From the NCBI RefSeq assembly GCF_000720485.1, contig NZ_JOAX01000051.1:1-19456 (forward strand): a DNA stretch of 19,456 nt, read 5' to 3'. The DNA comes from Streptomyces ochraceiscleroticus (GTDB lineage Bacteria; Actinomycetota; Actinomycetes; Streptomycetales; Streptomycetaceae). A program made the position numbers and the translations under genes. A model generated the notes under the pieces. The model ran no database searches. It saw only the letters and a program-made list of their open reading frames with translations, and was not told the origin of the DNA. Shown piece by piece: positions 8,235 through 14,981 of the stretch (position 1 is the first letter of the stretch; every line of letters starts with the position of its first letter).

Positions 8235-9751
8235 GCGGCAGGCGGAGACGGCTCCGCGGCTGTCGCAGCTGAGGCTGTCGGCGGGGGCGGATCCGCGGCC
8301 ATCGGCCGGCGCGGTTCCTCGGCTATGGGCGGGTGTGCGCTCTCATCGGCCACCGTCTCACCGGCCACCGGCAAAACGTCCGGACCGCCGCCCACCAGAG
8401 GCAGCGCCTCCCCCGGCGTCAGCGCCGGGTCGTCCACCAGGAACGTCCGCACCCGTCCCGGCGCGGACCAGGGCTGCTCGAACCGCACGGTGACCCGCCC
8501 CAGGCCGCTTCCCTGGGCCCATCCGGGGCCGTACTCGGCATGGACCACATCCAGGCCCGGCAGCCACTTCCTGGGCCGCTCAGCGGCCTCCTCAGCCTCT
8601 TCTGTCCCACTGTCTCCTGTCGCCCCGTCCGCCGCTCTGGCCTCCTCGACGAGTCTGGCCTCCTCGGCCGCCCGCTCCGTCGCCACCTGCGCGAAGAGGT
8701 CCTCCTGCGTGAAGTCGGCGAGGCCGGTCACCCCCACGCCCAGCAGCCGCACCCCACCCGTCGTGTCGATCAGGTCCAGCAGCCGCCCCGCCGCCTCCCG
8801 CACCACCGCGGGGTCGTCCGTCGGCCCCCGCTGCGTCTCGGACCGGGTCAGCGTCGAGAAGTCATAGTTGCGCACCTTCAGCACGACCGTACGGCCCGAG
8901 CGTCCGGCCGCGCGCAGCCGCTGCACGCACCGGTCCGCCAGCCGCATCACCTCGGCGCGCACCCTCGTACGGTCGGTGAGGTCCACCTCGAAGGTGTCCT
9001 CGACGGAGATCGACTTGGCGTCCCGCTCCGCGACCACGGGCCGATCGTCCCGGCCGAGCGCCATCGCGTACAGCCCCGTGCCGTGCGCCCGCCCCAGCAG
9101 CCGTACCAGCTCCGCCTCGCCGGCCTCGGCGGTCTCCGCGACCGTATGGATCCCGGCCTTGCGCAACGCCTCGGCCGTGGCCGGGCCGACGCCCGGCAGC
9201 GTCCGCACGGTCATCGGCCCGAGCAGCTCGCGCTCGGTGCCCGGCTCGATCAGCACCAGGCCGTCCGGCTTGGCCTGCTCGGACGCGATCTTCGCGAGCA
9301 TCTTGGCGCCCGCGAGACCCACCGAGCCGGTCAGTCCCGTGACCGCCAGGATGTCGCGGCGCAGCCGCTCCCCCACGGCACGGGCCGATACGGCGTCGTC
9401 GGCGACCCCGCCGGCCTCCAGGTCCACGAACGCCTCGTCCAGGCTCAGCGGCTCCACCAGGGGCGACAGCTCGTGCAGCAGCCCCATGACCTTTTCGCTC
9501 ACCTGGCGGTAGACGTGGAAGCGAGGCGTGAGGTACGCGGCGTTGGGGCAGAGGCGGCGGGCCTGGGCCGTGGGCATGGCCGAGCGGACGCCGAAGACGC
9601 GGGCCTCGTACGACGCGGTGGAGACGACGCCGCGCCCGCCGATGCCGCCCACCACCACGGGCTTCCCGCGCAGGCTGGGCTTGGCCGCCTGCTCGGCGGC
9701 CGCGAAGAACGCATCCATGTCCAGATGCAGGATCGTCGGCGCACGTCTCAC
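8123..9751 (-). CDS. dinB: DNA polymerase IV (Y-family translesion polymerase)
   Basis: This Y-family error-prone DNA polymerase acts at damaged templates. Numbered from the GTG at 9751, the palm residues are D11 in LHLDMDAFF and D105/E106 in SLDEAFVDL. The finger region has SYEARVFGVRSAMP, the KMLAKIASEQAKPDG segment is present, and the thumb helix-hairpin-helix region has LPGVGPATAEALRKAGI. A little-finger domain follows. No start has a good ribosome binding site: GTG 9751 fits family N-termini, while GTG 9775 and TTG 9781 are alternatives. At 542 residues it is long. Beyond the little finger it has an acidic linker (about 375-400) and a proline/alanine-rich tail whose last 36 residues are antisense to the PRC-barrel gene. 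No beta-clamp motif was identified with confidence. Confidence 0.93.
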   Translation of the reverse strand: MRRAPTILHLDMDAFFAAAEQAAKPSLRGKPVVVGGIGGRGVVSTASYEARVFGVRSAMPTAQARRLCPNAAYLTPRFHVYRQVSEKVMGLLHELSPLVEPLSLDEAFVDLEAGGVADDAVSARAVGERLRRDILAVTGLTGSVGLAGAKMLAKIASEQAKPDGLVLIEPGTERELLGPMTVRTLPGVGPATAEALRKAGIHTVAETAEAGEAELVRLLGRAHGTGLYAMALGRDDRPVVAERDAKSISVEDTFEVDLTDRTRVRAEVMRLADRCVQRLRAAGRSGRTVVLKVRNYDFSTLTRSETQRGPTDDPAVVREAAGRLLDLIDTTGGVRLLGVGVTGLADFTQEDLFAQVATERAAEEARLVEEARAADGATGDSGTEEAEEAAERPRKWLPGLDVVHAEYGPGWAQGSGLGRVTVRFEQPWSAPGRVRTFLVDDPALTPGEALPLVGGGPDVLPVAGETVADESAHPPIAEEPRRPMAADPPPPTASAATAAEPSPPAAQSSGEPAIRPKSRSAAGRPTVSSPASSASVAEISSR

Positions 9752-9910
9752 GTCACTGATGGTGCCGTACGCCACTGACAATCGGCCGCGCGGCGGGCCG
9801 GGACCGCTCCGGCAGGAGCCGTACGCCGGCTTCCGCGCCCCGCGTCGTACCGTGCTCCTGCACGGGCTCCGTACTGCGCGTCCGACCCCGCCTCGTACCG
9901 CCCGGGCGTT

Positions 9911-10528
9911 CTAGACCGCGCGGTTCCGCCGACGGGCCAGCTCGTCGTGGGGATTGTGGCCGATGAGGGTCTCCCCGGTGTCCACACGCTCTCCGTGCAA
10001 CTGGGACAGCCCGGCCTCCACGTCCCGCCAGACCACGCCGACGGCGATGCCGAAGACGCCCTGACCCCCCTGGAGCAGATCGACGACCTCGTCGGGCGAG
10101 GTGCACTCGTACACCGTCGCGCCATCGCTCATCAGCGTCATCTGGGCCAGATCGGACAGTTCGCGGGAGGCGAGGTGCTGCACGGCCGTGCGGATGTTCT
10201 GCAGCGAGACGCCGGTGTCCAGCAGCCGCTTGACGATCTTCAGGACGACGACGTCCCGGAAGCTGTAGAGCCGCTGGGTGCCCGAGCCGTACGCCGGCCG
10301 CACGCTGGGCTCGACCAGGCCCGTACGCGCCCAGTAGTCCAGCTGCCGGTAAGTGATCCCTGCGGCGGCACATGCCGTCGGCCCTCGGTATCCGACCGTG
10401 TCGCTGCCCGGGCCGGCCGGCTTCCCGGCGGCCTGTGCCGGGGCACGGTTTACCGGGGCACGATTCGCCGCGCCAGTGTGAAGCGGCAATGCCCCTCCCG
10501 CCGCCGTACCGTCGCCGGTGATTGCCAC
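9911..10528 (-). CDS. MerR family transcriptional regulator (Rv1830-like)
   Basis: This 205-residue regulator has an N-terminal disordered Ala/Gly/Pro-rich stretch (1-43), then a MerR winged helix-turn-helix (about 46-115) with GPTACAAAGITYRQLDYWAR, TGLVEP and the wing GTQRLYSFRDV. A C-terminal region (118-175) may bind a ligand or form a dimer; no Cys-based metal site is visible. The start is GTG at 10528, with GGAGG five bases upstream. From memory, the order FHA, FtsR-type MerR, bifunctional nuclease, this MerR matches Mycobacterium tuberculosis Rv1827-Rv1830, and this gene corresponds to Rv1830. It has its own promoter (see 10573-10601) and upstream palindromes that could be autoregulatory sites. 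Target genes are unknown. Confidence 0.9.
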   Translation of the reverse strand: MAITGDGTAAGGALPLHTGAANRAPVNRAPAQAAGKPAGPGSDTVGYRGPTACAAAGITYRQLDYWARTGLVEPSVRPAYGSGTQRLYSFRDVVVLKIVKRLLDTGVSLQNIRTAVQHLASRELSDLAQMTLMSDGATVYECTSPDEVVDLLQGGQGVFGIAVGVVWRDVEAGLSQLHGERVDTGETLIGHNPHDELARRRNRAV

Positions 10529-10572
10529 GCCGACCTCCGTCCTTCACGTCCCGGACGGGACCTGCCTTATCG

Positions 10573-10601
10573 ACGGTATGCAGTCACTCGGGGTGCGTCA
10601 A
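10573..10601 (-). promoter_or_regulatory. Vegetative-type promoter for the Rv1830-like merR gene
   Basis: On the minus strand TTGACG (10601-10596) and TACCGT (10578-10573) are separated by 17 bases, matching the TTGACN/TANNNT pattern of the Streptomyces housekeeping sigma factor. Transcription would start about 38 bases upstream of the GTG at 10528. It is the best-looking promoter in the window and indicates that this gene can be expressed apart from the upstream nuclease gene. Confidence 0.65.
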
Positions 10602-10625
10602 CGATCGCCGCGCTCGCCACGCCGA

Positions 10626-10657
10626 GTGATAATCACCCTACGAGTGGTTTCACGTGA
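10626..10657. promoter_or_regulatory. Two palindromes upstream of the merR promoter
   Basis: GTGATAATCAC (10626-10636) is a perfect 11-base palindrome. TCACGTGA (10650-10657) is a perfect 8-base palindrome. Both lie in the 219-base gap between the nuclease and merR genes. The nearer one is about 25 bases upstream of the -35 element. They may be regulator binding sites; which protein binds is unknown. Confidence 0.4.
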
Positions 10658-10747
10658 CTTTATGCGGGGAATGTCTGGTGGGTTGTGCGCCGGGCGTGCT
10701 GTCGTGCGCCCCGCTCGCTCCCTGGCGGCGCGGCGCCCGCTGCGGCC

Positions 10748-11221
10748 TTACTGGCTGTTGGTGCCGAAGTCCTCGGGCGAGATCTGATCGAGGAACTCGC
10801 GGAACTTCTCCACCTCGTCCTCCTGCTCATCCGGGATCGCGATGCCGGCATCGTCCAGCACCCCGTCGGTCCCGTAGATCGGCGTACCCGTACGCAGCGC
10901 CAGCGCTATGGCGTCGGACGGGCGGGCGCTGACCTCCACGCCACTGGCGAAGACCAGCTCGGCGTAGAAGACACCTTCCCGCAGGTCCGTGATGCGTACC
11001 TGGGACAGCTCCTGGCCCACCGCCTCCAGCACGTCCTTGAACAGGTCGTGCGTCAGCGGCCTGGCAGGGGCCATGCCCTGCTGGGCGAAGGCGATGGCGG
11101 TCGCCTCGCCGGGCCCGATCCAAATGGGCAAGTAGCGGTCGCCCCCCACCTCGCGCAACAGCACGATTGGTTGGTTGGAAGGCATTTCCACCCGGACACC
11201 CACGACGTCGAGCTCGTTCAC
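10748..11221 (-). CDS. Bifunctional nuclease family protein (BFN/DUF151)
   Basis: This 157-residue protein matches the BFN (DUF151) family. Plant members have RNase and DNase activity, and bacterial roles are poorly known. The domain covers about residues 5-135, with PIVLLREVGGDRYLPIWIG, EATAIAFAQQGM, LTHDLFKDVL and the conserved ARPSDAIALALR. The C-terminus is acidic (EQEDEVEKFREFL). The start is GTG at 11221, with only a weak AGGG upstream. It follows the ftsR gene by 74 bases that contain two hairpins, so expression may be attenuated or separate. It corresponds by order to mycobacterial Rv1829. Confidence 0.9.
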   Translation of the reverse strand: MNELDVVGVRVEMPSNQPIVLLREVGGDRYLPIWIGPGEATAIAFAQQGMAPARPLTHDLFKDVLEAVGQELSQVRITDLREGVFYAELVFASGVEVSARPSDAIALALRTGTPIYGTDGVLDDAGIAIPDEQEDEVEKFREFLDQISPEDFGTNSQ

Positions 11222-11237
11222 ACAGCAACCCTAGGAC

Positions 11238-11282
11238 GTGCCCGGCCGGTTTGGGTAGTCGGGCACCCCCTCGGCGGGGGTG
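11238..11282 (-). terminator. Overlapping hairpins between ftsR and the BFN gene
   Basis: Two competing inverted repeats occupy the 74-base gap. GTGCCCG (11238-11244) pairs with CGGGCAC (11260-11266). CACCCCC (11264-11270) pairs with GGGGGTG (11276-11282). They share bases 11264-11266, so both cannot form fully at once. They may be a weak terminator, an attenuator or an RNA processing site. No T run follows on either strand. Confidence 0.35.
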
Positions 11283-11295
11283 ACCGCACCCAAGG

Positions 11296-12045
11296 TCACG
11301 GCAGCCGGACGTGGAGGGCGGCCTGGACCAAGGCCGCATGAAGTCGTACGGAGAGCGTGGCCAGCTCCCTGGCCGTGGCCTCCGCATGGGCCCTGGTCTG
11401 CGGGTTGCGATGCCGCTTCAGCGGCGCCACGACCTGCTCGATCAGGCCCGCCTCGCGCTCCGCCGCGGCCTTCACCGCCCGCAGATGACGCGCTTCCAGG
11501 CCGAAGCGGCCGAGCTCGGCGACGAGCTTGGCGACCGCCACGGCTTCGATGCCGTACCCGCCGTCGGACGCCGGGGCGAGCAGACCGTACGCCTCCCAGT
11601 CCGCGAGCTCGGACTCGTCCACCTCAGTGGCGGCCAGCAGCTCGTCGCGGCCGATCCGGGCGGCCGTCGGATGCTCACCGGACGGATCCTGTACACCGTC
11701 CAGGAACTCCTTGGGCGGCGAGGCGGGCGCCGGGAGCTGCACGTCCTCACCGCGCGCCACGGCGTCCAGGTGCTCTCGGATCACCTTCAGCGGCAGGTAG
11801 TGGTCGCGCTGCATCCGCAGCACGCCCGCCAGCCGCTCGACGTCCTCCGTGCTGAACTTGCGGTACCCGGACGGCGTACGCTGCGGCTCGACCAGGCCCT
11901 CGGACTCCAGGAAGCGGATCTTGGAGATCGTGACCTCGGGGAATTCGTCGCGCAGCAGACTGAGCACCGTACCGATGCTCACCAGCTCGCCGCCCGCGGC
12001 GGCGGTGCCGGAGGAACCGGCACCGCCGGACGGTGTGTGGTGCAT
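11296..12045 (-). CDS. ftsR: MerR family regulator, FtsR type
   Basis: This 249-residue protein has a MerR-like winged helix-turn-helix at about 22-95 (VSIGTVLSLLRDEFPEVTIS, SKIRFLESEGLVEP, then RTPSGYRKFSTEDVERL and a recognition/dimer helix region ending LKVIREHLDAV). A C-terminal domain with DELLAATEVDESELADWEAY follows a short proline-rich linker. FtsR of Corynebacterium glutamicum, the Rv1828 orthologue, is known to activate ftsZ; the same role here is inferred from sequence and gene order. The start is ATG at 12045, only 17 bases after the FHA stop and preceded by AGGGAAGG, so the two genes are almost surely cotranscribed. No Cys ligands typical of metal-sensing MerR proteins are visible. 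Confidence 0.85.
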   Translation of the reverse strand: MHHTPSGGAGSSGTAAAGGELVSIGTVLSLLRDEFPEVTISKIRFLESEGLVEPQRTPSGYRKFSTEDVERLAGVLRMQRDHYLPLKVIREHLDAVARGEDVQLPAPASPPKEFLDGVQDPSGEHPTAARIGRDELLAATEVDESELADWEAYGLLAPASDGGYGIEAVAVAKLVAELGRFGLEARHLRAVKAAAEREAGLIEQVVAPLKRHRNPQTRAHAEATARELATLSVRLHAALVQAALHVRLP

Positions 12046-12062
12046 GTGCCTTCCCTGGCCGG

Positions 12063-12848
12063 TCAGATGCCGACGCCCCGCTGGCTCGCGTAGAAGACCA
12101 GGCGGAACTTGCCGATCTGCACCTCGTCGCCGTTCGCCAGCGGAACGGAGTCGATCCGCTCGCGGTTGACGTAGGTGCCGTTCAGGCTGCCGACGTCGGT
12201 GACGGTGAAGCCGCCGTCCTGGCCGCGGCGGAACTCCACATGGCTGCGGGAGACCGTCACGTCGTCCAGGAAGATGTCACTCTGCGGATGGCGGCCGGCC
12301 GTGGTCAGCTCACCGTCCAGCAGGAAGCGGCTGCCGGAATTGGGGCCCCGGCGGACGACGAGGAGCGCGGAGCCGAGCGGCAGCGCGTCCACGGCGGCCT
12401 GGGCCTCGGGGGACAGCGAAGGCATCGGGGTCTGCCCCGTCGTCTCCGCGTCATACGCCTCGATACCCGAAATGGAGATGGTCGAGGTCGTCTCGGAGGG
12501 ACGCTCGGCCTGCCCACCGGCGCGCAGCGGCGCGCCGCAGTTGGAGCAGAACCGGCTCGCCTCGGCATTGCGGTGCCCGCACCTCGTACAAACCGGCAAG
12601 GCGGACCCTCCACCCGTAGCGGCTGATGGTTCCTGGAAACCTATGGGGCCGGACGCGGCAGGGTCAACAGAACCGGGCTGCTGACCACCGGAAGTACCAC
12701 CGGCCGGGCCGGCCACCTCGTCACGGAAGAGCGGGCGCTCCTCATTGGACGCCGGCTCACCTGACTGCCGTGGCGCGGCGTGCCGCGCAGAGGCGTTGGC
12801 GCCTTCCTTGCGGTCACTCTTGCCGAACAGCTTCGCAAAAAAACTCAC
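12063..12848 (-). CDS. FHA domain protein, GarA/OdhI-like, with zinc ribbon
   Basis: This 261-residue protein has, in order: a hydrophobic-basic N-terminus (FFAKLFGKSDRK), a long disordered stretch, a four-Cys zinc ribbon (C87, C90, C101, C104), an ETTS motif at 119-122, and a C-terminal FHA domain (about 162-252). The FHA phosphothreonine-binding residues GRHPQSDIFL (185-194), SRSH (200-203) and SLNGTYVN (221-228) are intact. GarA and OdhI are FHA switches that inhibit 2-oxoglutarate dehydrogenase until a PknB/PknG-type kinase phosphorylates their ETTS threonines. The FHA core here is very close to GarA. GTG 12848 is chosen because AAGGGGAA lies about seven bases upstream. Usual GarA is about 160 residues, so the N-terminal ribbon part is extra. 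It is the first gene of a pair with ftsR. Confidence 0.88.
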   Translation of the reverse strand: MSFFAKLFGKSDRKEGANASARHAAPRQSGEPASNEERPLFRDEVAGPAGGTSGGQQPGSVDPAASGPIGFQEPSAATGGGSALPVCTRCGHRNAEASRFCSNCGAPLRAGGQAERPSETTSTISISGIEAYDAETTGQTPMPSLSPEAQAAVDALPLGSALLVVRRGPNSGSRFLLDGELTTAGRHPQSDIFLDDVTVSRSHVEFRRGQDGGFTVTDVGSLNGTYVNRERIDSVPLANGDEVQIGKFRLVFYASQRGVGI

Positions 12849-12964
12849 GGGCGATTCCCCTTGAACGAAACAGACCCGCCCGTGGGGCAGGACGAACCCT
12901 CGATGCACACACCGGCCGATCCGGACATCCATTCAACGTCCGCGGCCTTCACACAGTTTCCACC

Positions 12965-12986
12965 ACGCACCACTTGTGCGGTGCGT
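12965..12986 (-). terminator. Small hairpin between the DUF881 and FHA genes
   Basis: ACGCACC (12965-12971) pairs with GGTGCGT (12980-12986), a 7-bp stem with an 8-base loop, lying 53 bases after the distal DUF881 stop. It could end the envelope operon or be an operator for the FHA gene. The 190-base gap that holds it is where gcvH sits in mycobacteria; no gcvH or fragment is visible here. Confidence 0.3.
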
Positions 12987-13038
12987 CGACCCCCGGCTAC
13001 CTCATGCCCCGTCGCACGCCTCGCCATACGTTCCCGCC

Positions 13039-14643
13039 TCACTGCGACGACGACCGCGCGTAGTCGGGCCGTTCCGCCTTGCGCAAGGCGTTCACGACGA
13101 TCTTGTCCTGACGGGTCACAGACACCGTGGCCTGCTCCTTCTCCAATGTCTGAACCACTCCGCCGGGGATGTTCAGGGCCGGCTCGAGGTCCTCGGGCTT
13201 GCCGATGACCTTGAATCGGAACGGCTGCACGACCCGCTTCCCGTCGATCTCCACGCCGCCCCGCACATCCGAGACGTAGGTGTTCGCCACGACACGGACG
13301 TCGTTGACCTGAATGGCCTCAGCGCCGGCCGCGCGCAGCTCCTGGATCGTGTCCAGAAGCTTGTCCGCCTCGACGGAGCGCGACGGGTCGTCGATCGTGA
13401 GCGCGATGCCGGGCCCCTCGGCCGCCACCGTACCGGCCAGCACCCCGAGCTGCTGTTCTTTTTCCACCGTCTGCTTACGGGCCTCCTCGGCCTGGTCCGA
13501 GCTGTTCTCCAGCTCGGTCTTCTGGCCTTCCAACCGCCGTTGCTCGTCTTCCAGGCGCTGCGAGCGGTCGTCGAGCTCGTCAAGGATGCGCACCAGGTCC
13601 TCCTGGCGCGCTCCGCGCAGCGCACTGCTGTCACTGGTGGAACGTACCTGAATAGCGAGCCCCAGCCCGAGAATGAACAGCAGTACCGCGGCAATCAATT
13701 GAGCCCGGTTCAGCCGCGGCGGCCACAGACCGGCTTTCAGCCGCTCCCGGCCGGTGAGCTGGGGCGCGCCTTCGGGGTCCGGCCGCGCCGCGGACGGCTG
13801 ACCGGACGCGGGAGCCGGCCCGGGCCCTACGGGGCCGCGCTGCTCCGCCCCGGATGCCGCTGCGGCTGCGGGACGGCCGCCCTGAGGCCCTGCCGACGCG
13901 CCACCAGGACGGCCTTGCTGCGGCCCCCGGGGAGGCGCGCCGGGCCCCTGCCGCTCGGGCGGCATGGGCAGCCGCCCAGCGGGCCCAGGGCGGCCGCCGG
14001 GGGCTTGCGGACGCCGCTGCCCGGGCCCTTGCCCAGAGCCTTGCACGGGTCCCTGCGGACGCCCCCGTACGGGACCGTGCGCACCATGGGGGCCGGCCTG
14101 GCCGCCCCCTTGAGGGCGAGCCTGCGGCCCTCCTTGCGGGCGGCCCTGTACCGGGTGCTGCGGGCGCCCCTGAGGGCCGCCCTGCCCTTCTACGGAGCGC
14201 GGCGGGCGTCCTTGGGCAGGGCCCTGCAGGGGGCCTTGCAGACGGCCGGGGCCGGGACGCTGCGTACGGCCTTCGCCGGGCTCCCCCTTCGGGGCCTGCG
14301 CGGCCGTCCCCTGAGGGGCGTCCGCCTCGTCCGACCTGCGCGTCACCGGCTTCTCGGGCGTTCCGGTGCGCTCACTCTTCTCGGGCTTACCGGATGTCTC
14401 GGGCGTCTTGGGCGTTTCGCGGCGCTCCGGGACATCGTCACCCTTCGGAGTGTCGCGCCCTTCTGACGGCTCGCCACTTCCCGGCACCCCGGGACGTTTC
14501 TGCGCCGCACCGCCCTCAGCAGACGCGGTCTCATCGCGCCCGGCCGTCCGGCCGCTCTCGGGCGACTCGGCGCGCTCCTGCGAGTCCTCGCGCCCCTTCG
14601 CCTCATCACGCTCGTTGTGCTCGTCGTGCTCGTCGGATGCCAT
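13039..14643 (-). CDS. DUF881 membrane protein with long low-complexity N-terminus
   Basis: This 534-residue protein is built in four parts. Residues 1-125 are charged and disordered. Residues 125-290 are rich in Gly, Pro, Gln and Arg, with many QGRP/GPQG units. A single membrane span lies at about 315-333. An outer part has a coiled coil (345-400) followed by a DUF881 domain (405-520, with EGPGIALTIDD, ELRAAGAEAIQVND and GGVVQTLEKEQ). With one span and a basic juxtamembrane segment, the disordered part is probably cytoplasmic and DUF881 outside. The start is ATG at 14643, five bases after the sbp stop, with only a distant AGGG; translation is probably coupled. It is equivalent by order to Rv1825. 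YlxW and YlxX of Bacillus are DUF881 proteins beside sbp and ftsA. Function is unknown. Confidence 0.85.
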   Translation of the reverse strand: MASDEHDEHNERDEAKGREDSQERAESPESGRTAGRDETASAEGGAAQKRPGVPGSGEPSEGRDTPKGDDVPERRETPKTPETSGKPEKSERTGTPEKPVTRRSDEADAPQGTAAQAPKGEPGEGRTQRPGPGRLQGPLQGPAQGRPPRSVEGQGGPQGRPQHPVQGRPQGGPQARPQGGGQAGPHGAHGPVRGRPQGPVQGSGQGPGQRRPQAPGGRPGPAGRLPMPPERQGPGAPPRGPQQGRPGGASAGPQGGRPAAAAASGAEQRGPVGPGPAPASGQPSAARPDPEGAPQLTGRERLKAGLWPPRLNRAQLIAAVLLFILGLGLAIQVRSTSDSSALRGARQEDLVRILDELDDRSQRLEDEQRRLEGQKTELENSSDQAEEARKQTVEKEQQLGVLAGTVAAEGPGIALTIDDPSRSVEADKLLDTIQELRAAGAEAIQVNDVRVVANTYVSDVRGGVEIDGKRVVQPFRFKVIGKPEDLEPALNIPGGVVQTLEKEQATVSVTRQDKIVVNALRKAERPDYARSSSQ

Positions 14644-14648
14644 TGGTC

Positions 14649-14981
14649 TCACGCCCTGAACACGTGCCGGCGAATCGCGGCGGCGTTGGAGAAGATGCGG
14701 ATGCCGAGCACTACGACCACACCGGTGGAGAGTTGGGCACCCACGCCCAGCTTGTCCCCGAGGAAGACGATGAGTGCGGCGACAACCACATTGGACAGGA
14801 AGGAGACGACAAAGACCTTGTCGTCGAAAATGCCGTCCAGCATCGCCCTCAGACCGCCGAACACGGCGTCCAGCGCCGCGACGACAGCGATCGGCAGGTA
14901 GGGCTCGACCACCGTCGGCACCACGGGGCGGACGACAAGTCCGACCACGACTCCCACGATGAGGCCCAGTACGGCGATCAC
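14649..14981 (-). CDS. sbp: Small basic family protein (Sbp, DUF1290)
   Basis: This 110-residue integral membrane protein has about four hydrophobic segments (roughly 2-17, 29-42, 56-74, 82-96), a conserved central GGLRAMLDG and a basic C-terminus (RRHVFRA). It matches the Sbp/DUF1290 family found between DUF881 genes in many Gram-positive bacteria, next to ftsA/ftsZ in Bacillus. Function is unknown. The start is GTG at 14981; its GTGA overlaps the TGA stop of the upstream DUF881 gene by four bases, and the next DUF881 gene follows five bases after its stop. This tight trio points to a joint role, probably a membrane complex. Confidence 0.9.
   Translation of the reverse strand: MIAVLGLIVGVVVGLVVRPVVPTVVEPYLPIAVVAALDAVFGGLRAMLDGIFDDKVFVVSFLSNVVVAALIVFLGDKLGVGAQLSTGVVVVLGIRIFSNAAAIRRHVFRA

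Noticed and set aside
8333..9778. Plus-strand open frame antisense to polymerase IV
   Set aside because: Composition is His/Arg/Gln-rich and domain-free. The minus frame encodes an intact Y-family polymerase.
9752..9910. Possible small gene between polymerase IV and merR
   Set aside because: The minus strand can be read as Arg/Ala/Gly-rich repeats, but there is no start with a ribosome binding site and no similarity that I recognise. It is left as intergenic.
13797..14280. CRISPR-like or tandem repeat array
   Set aside because: The repeated short words are codons of an in-frame Gly/Pro/Gln/Arg-rich region, irregular in spacing, with no constant repeat and spacer.
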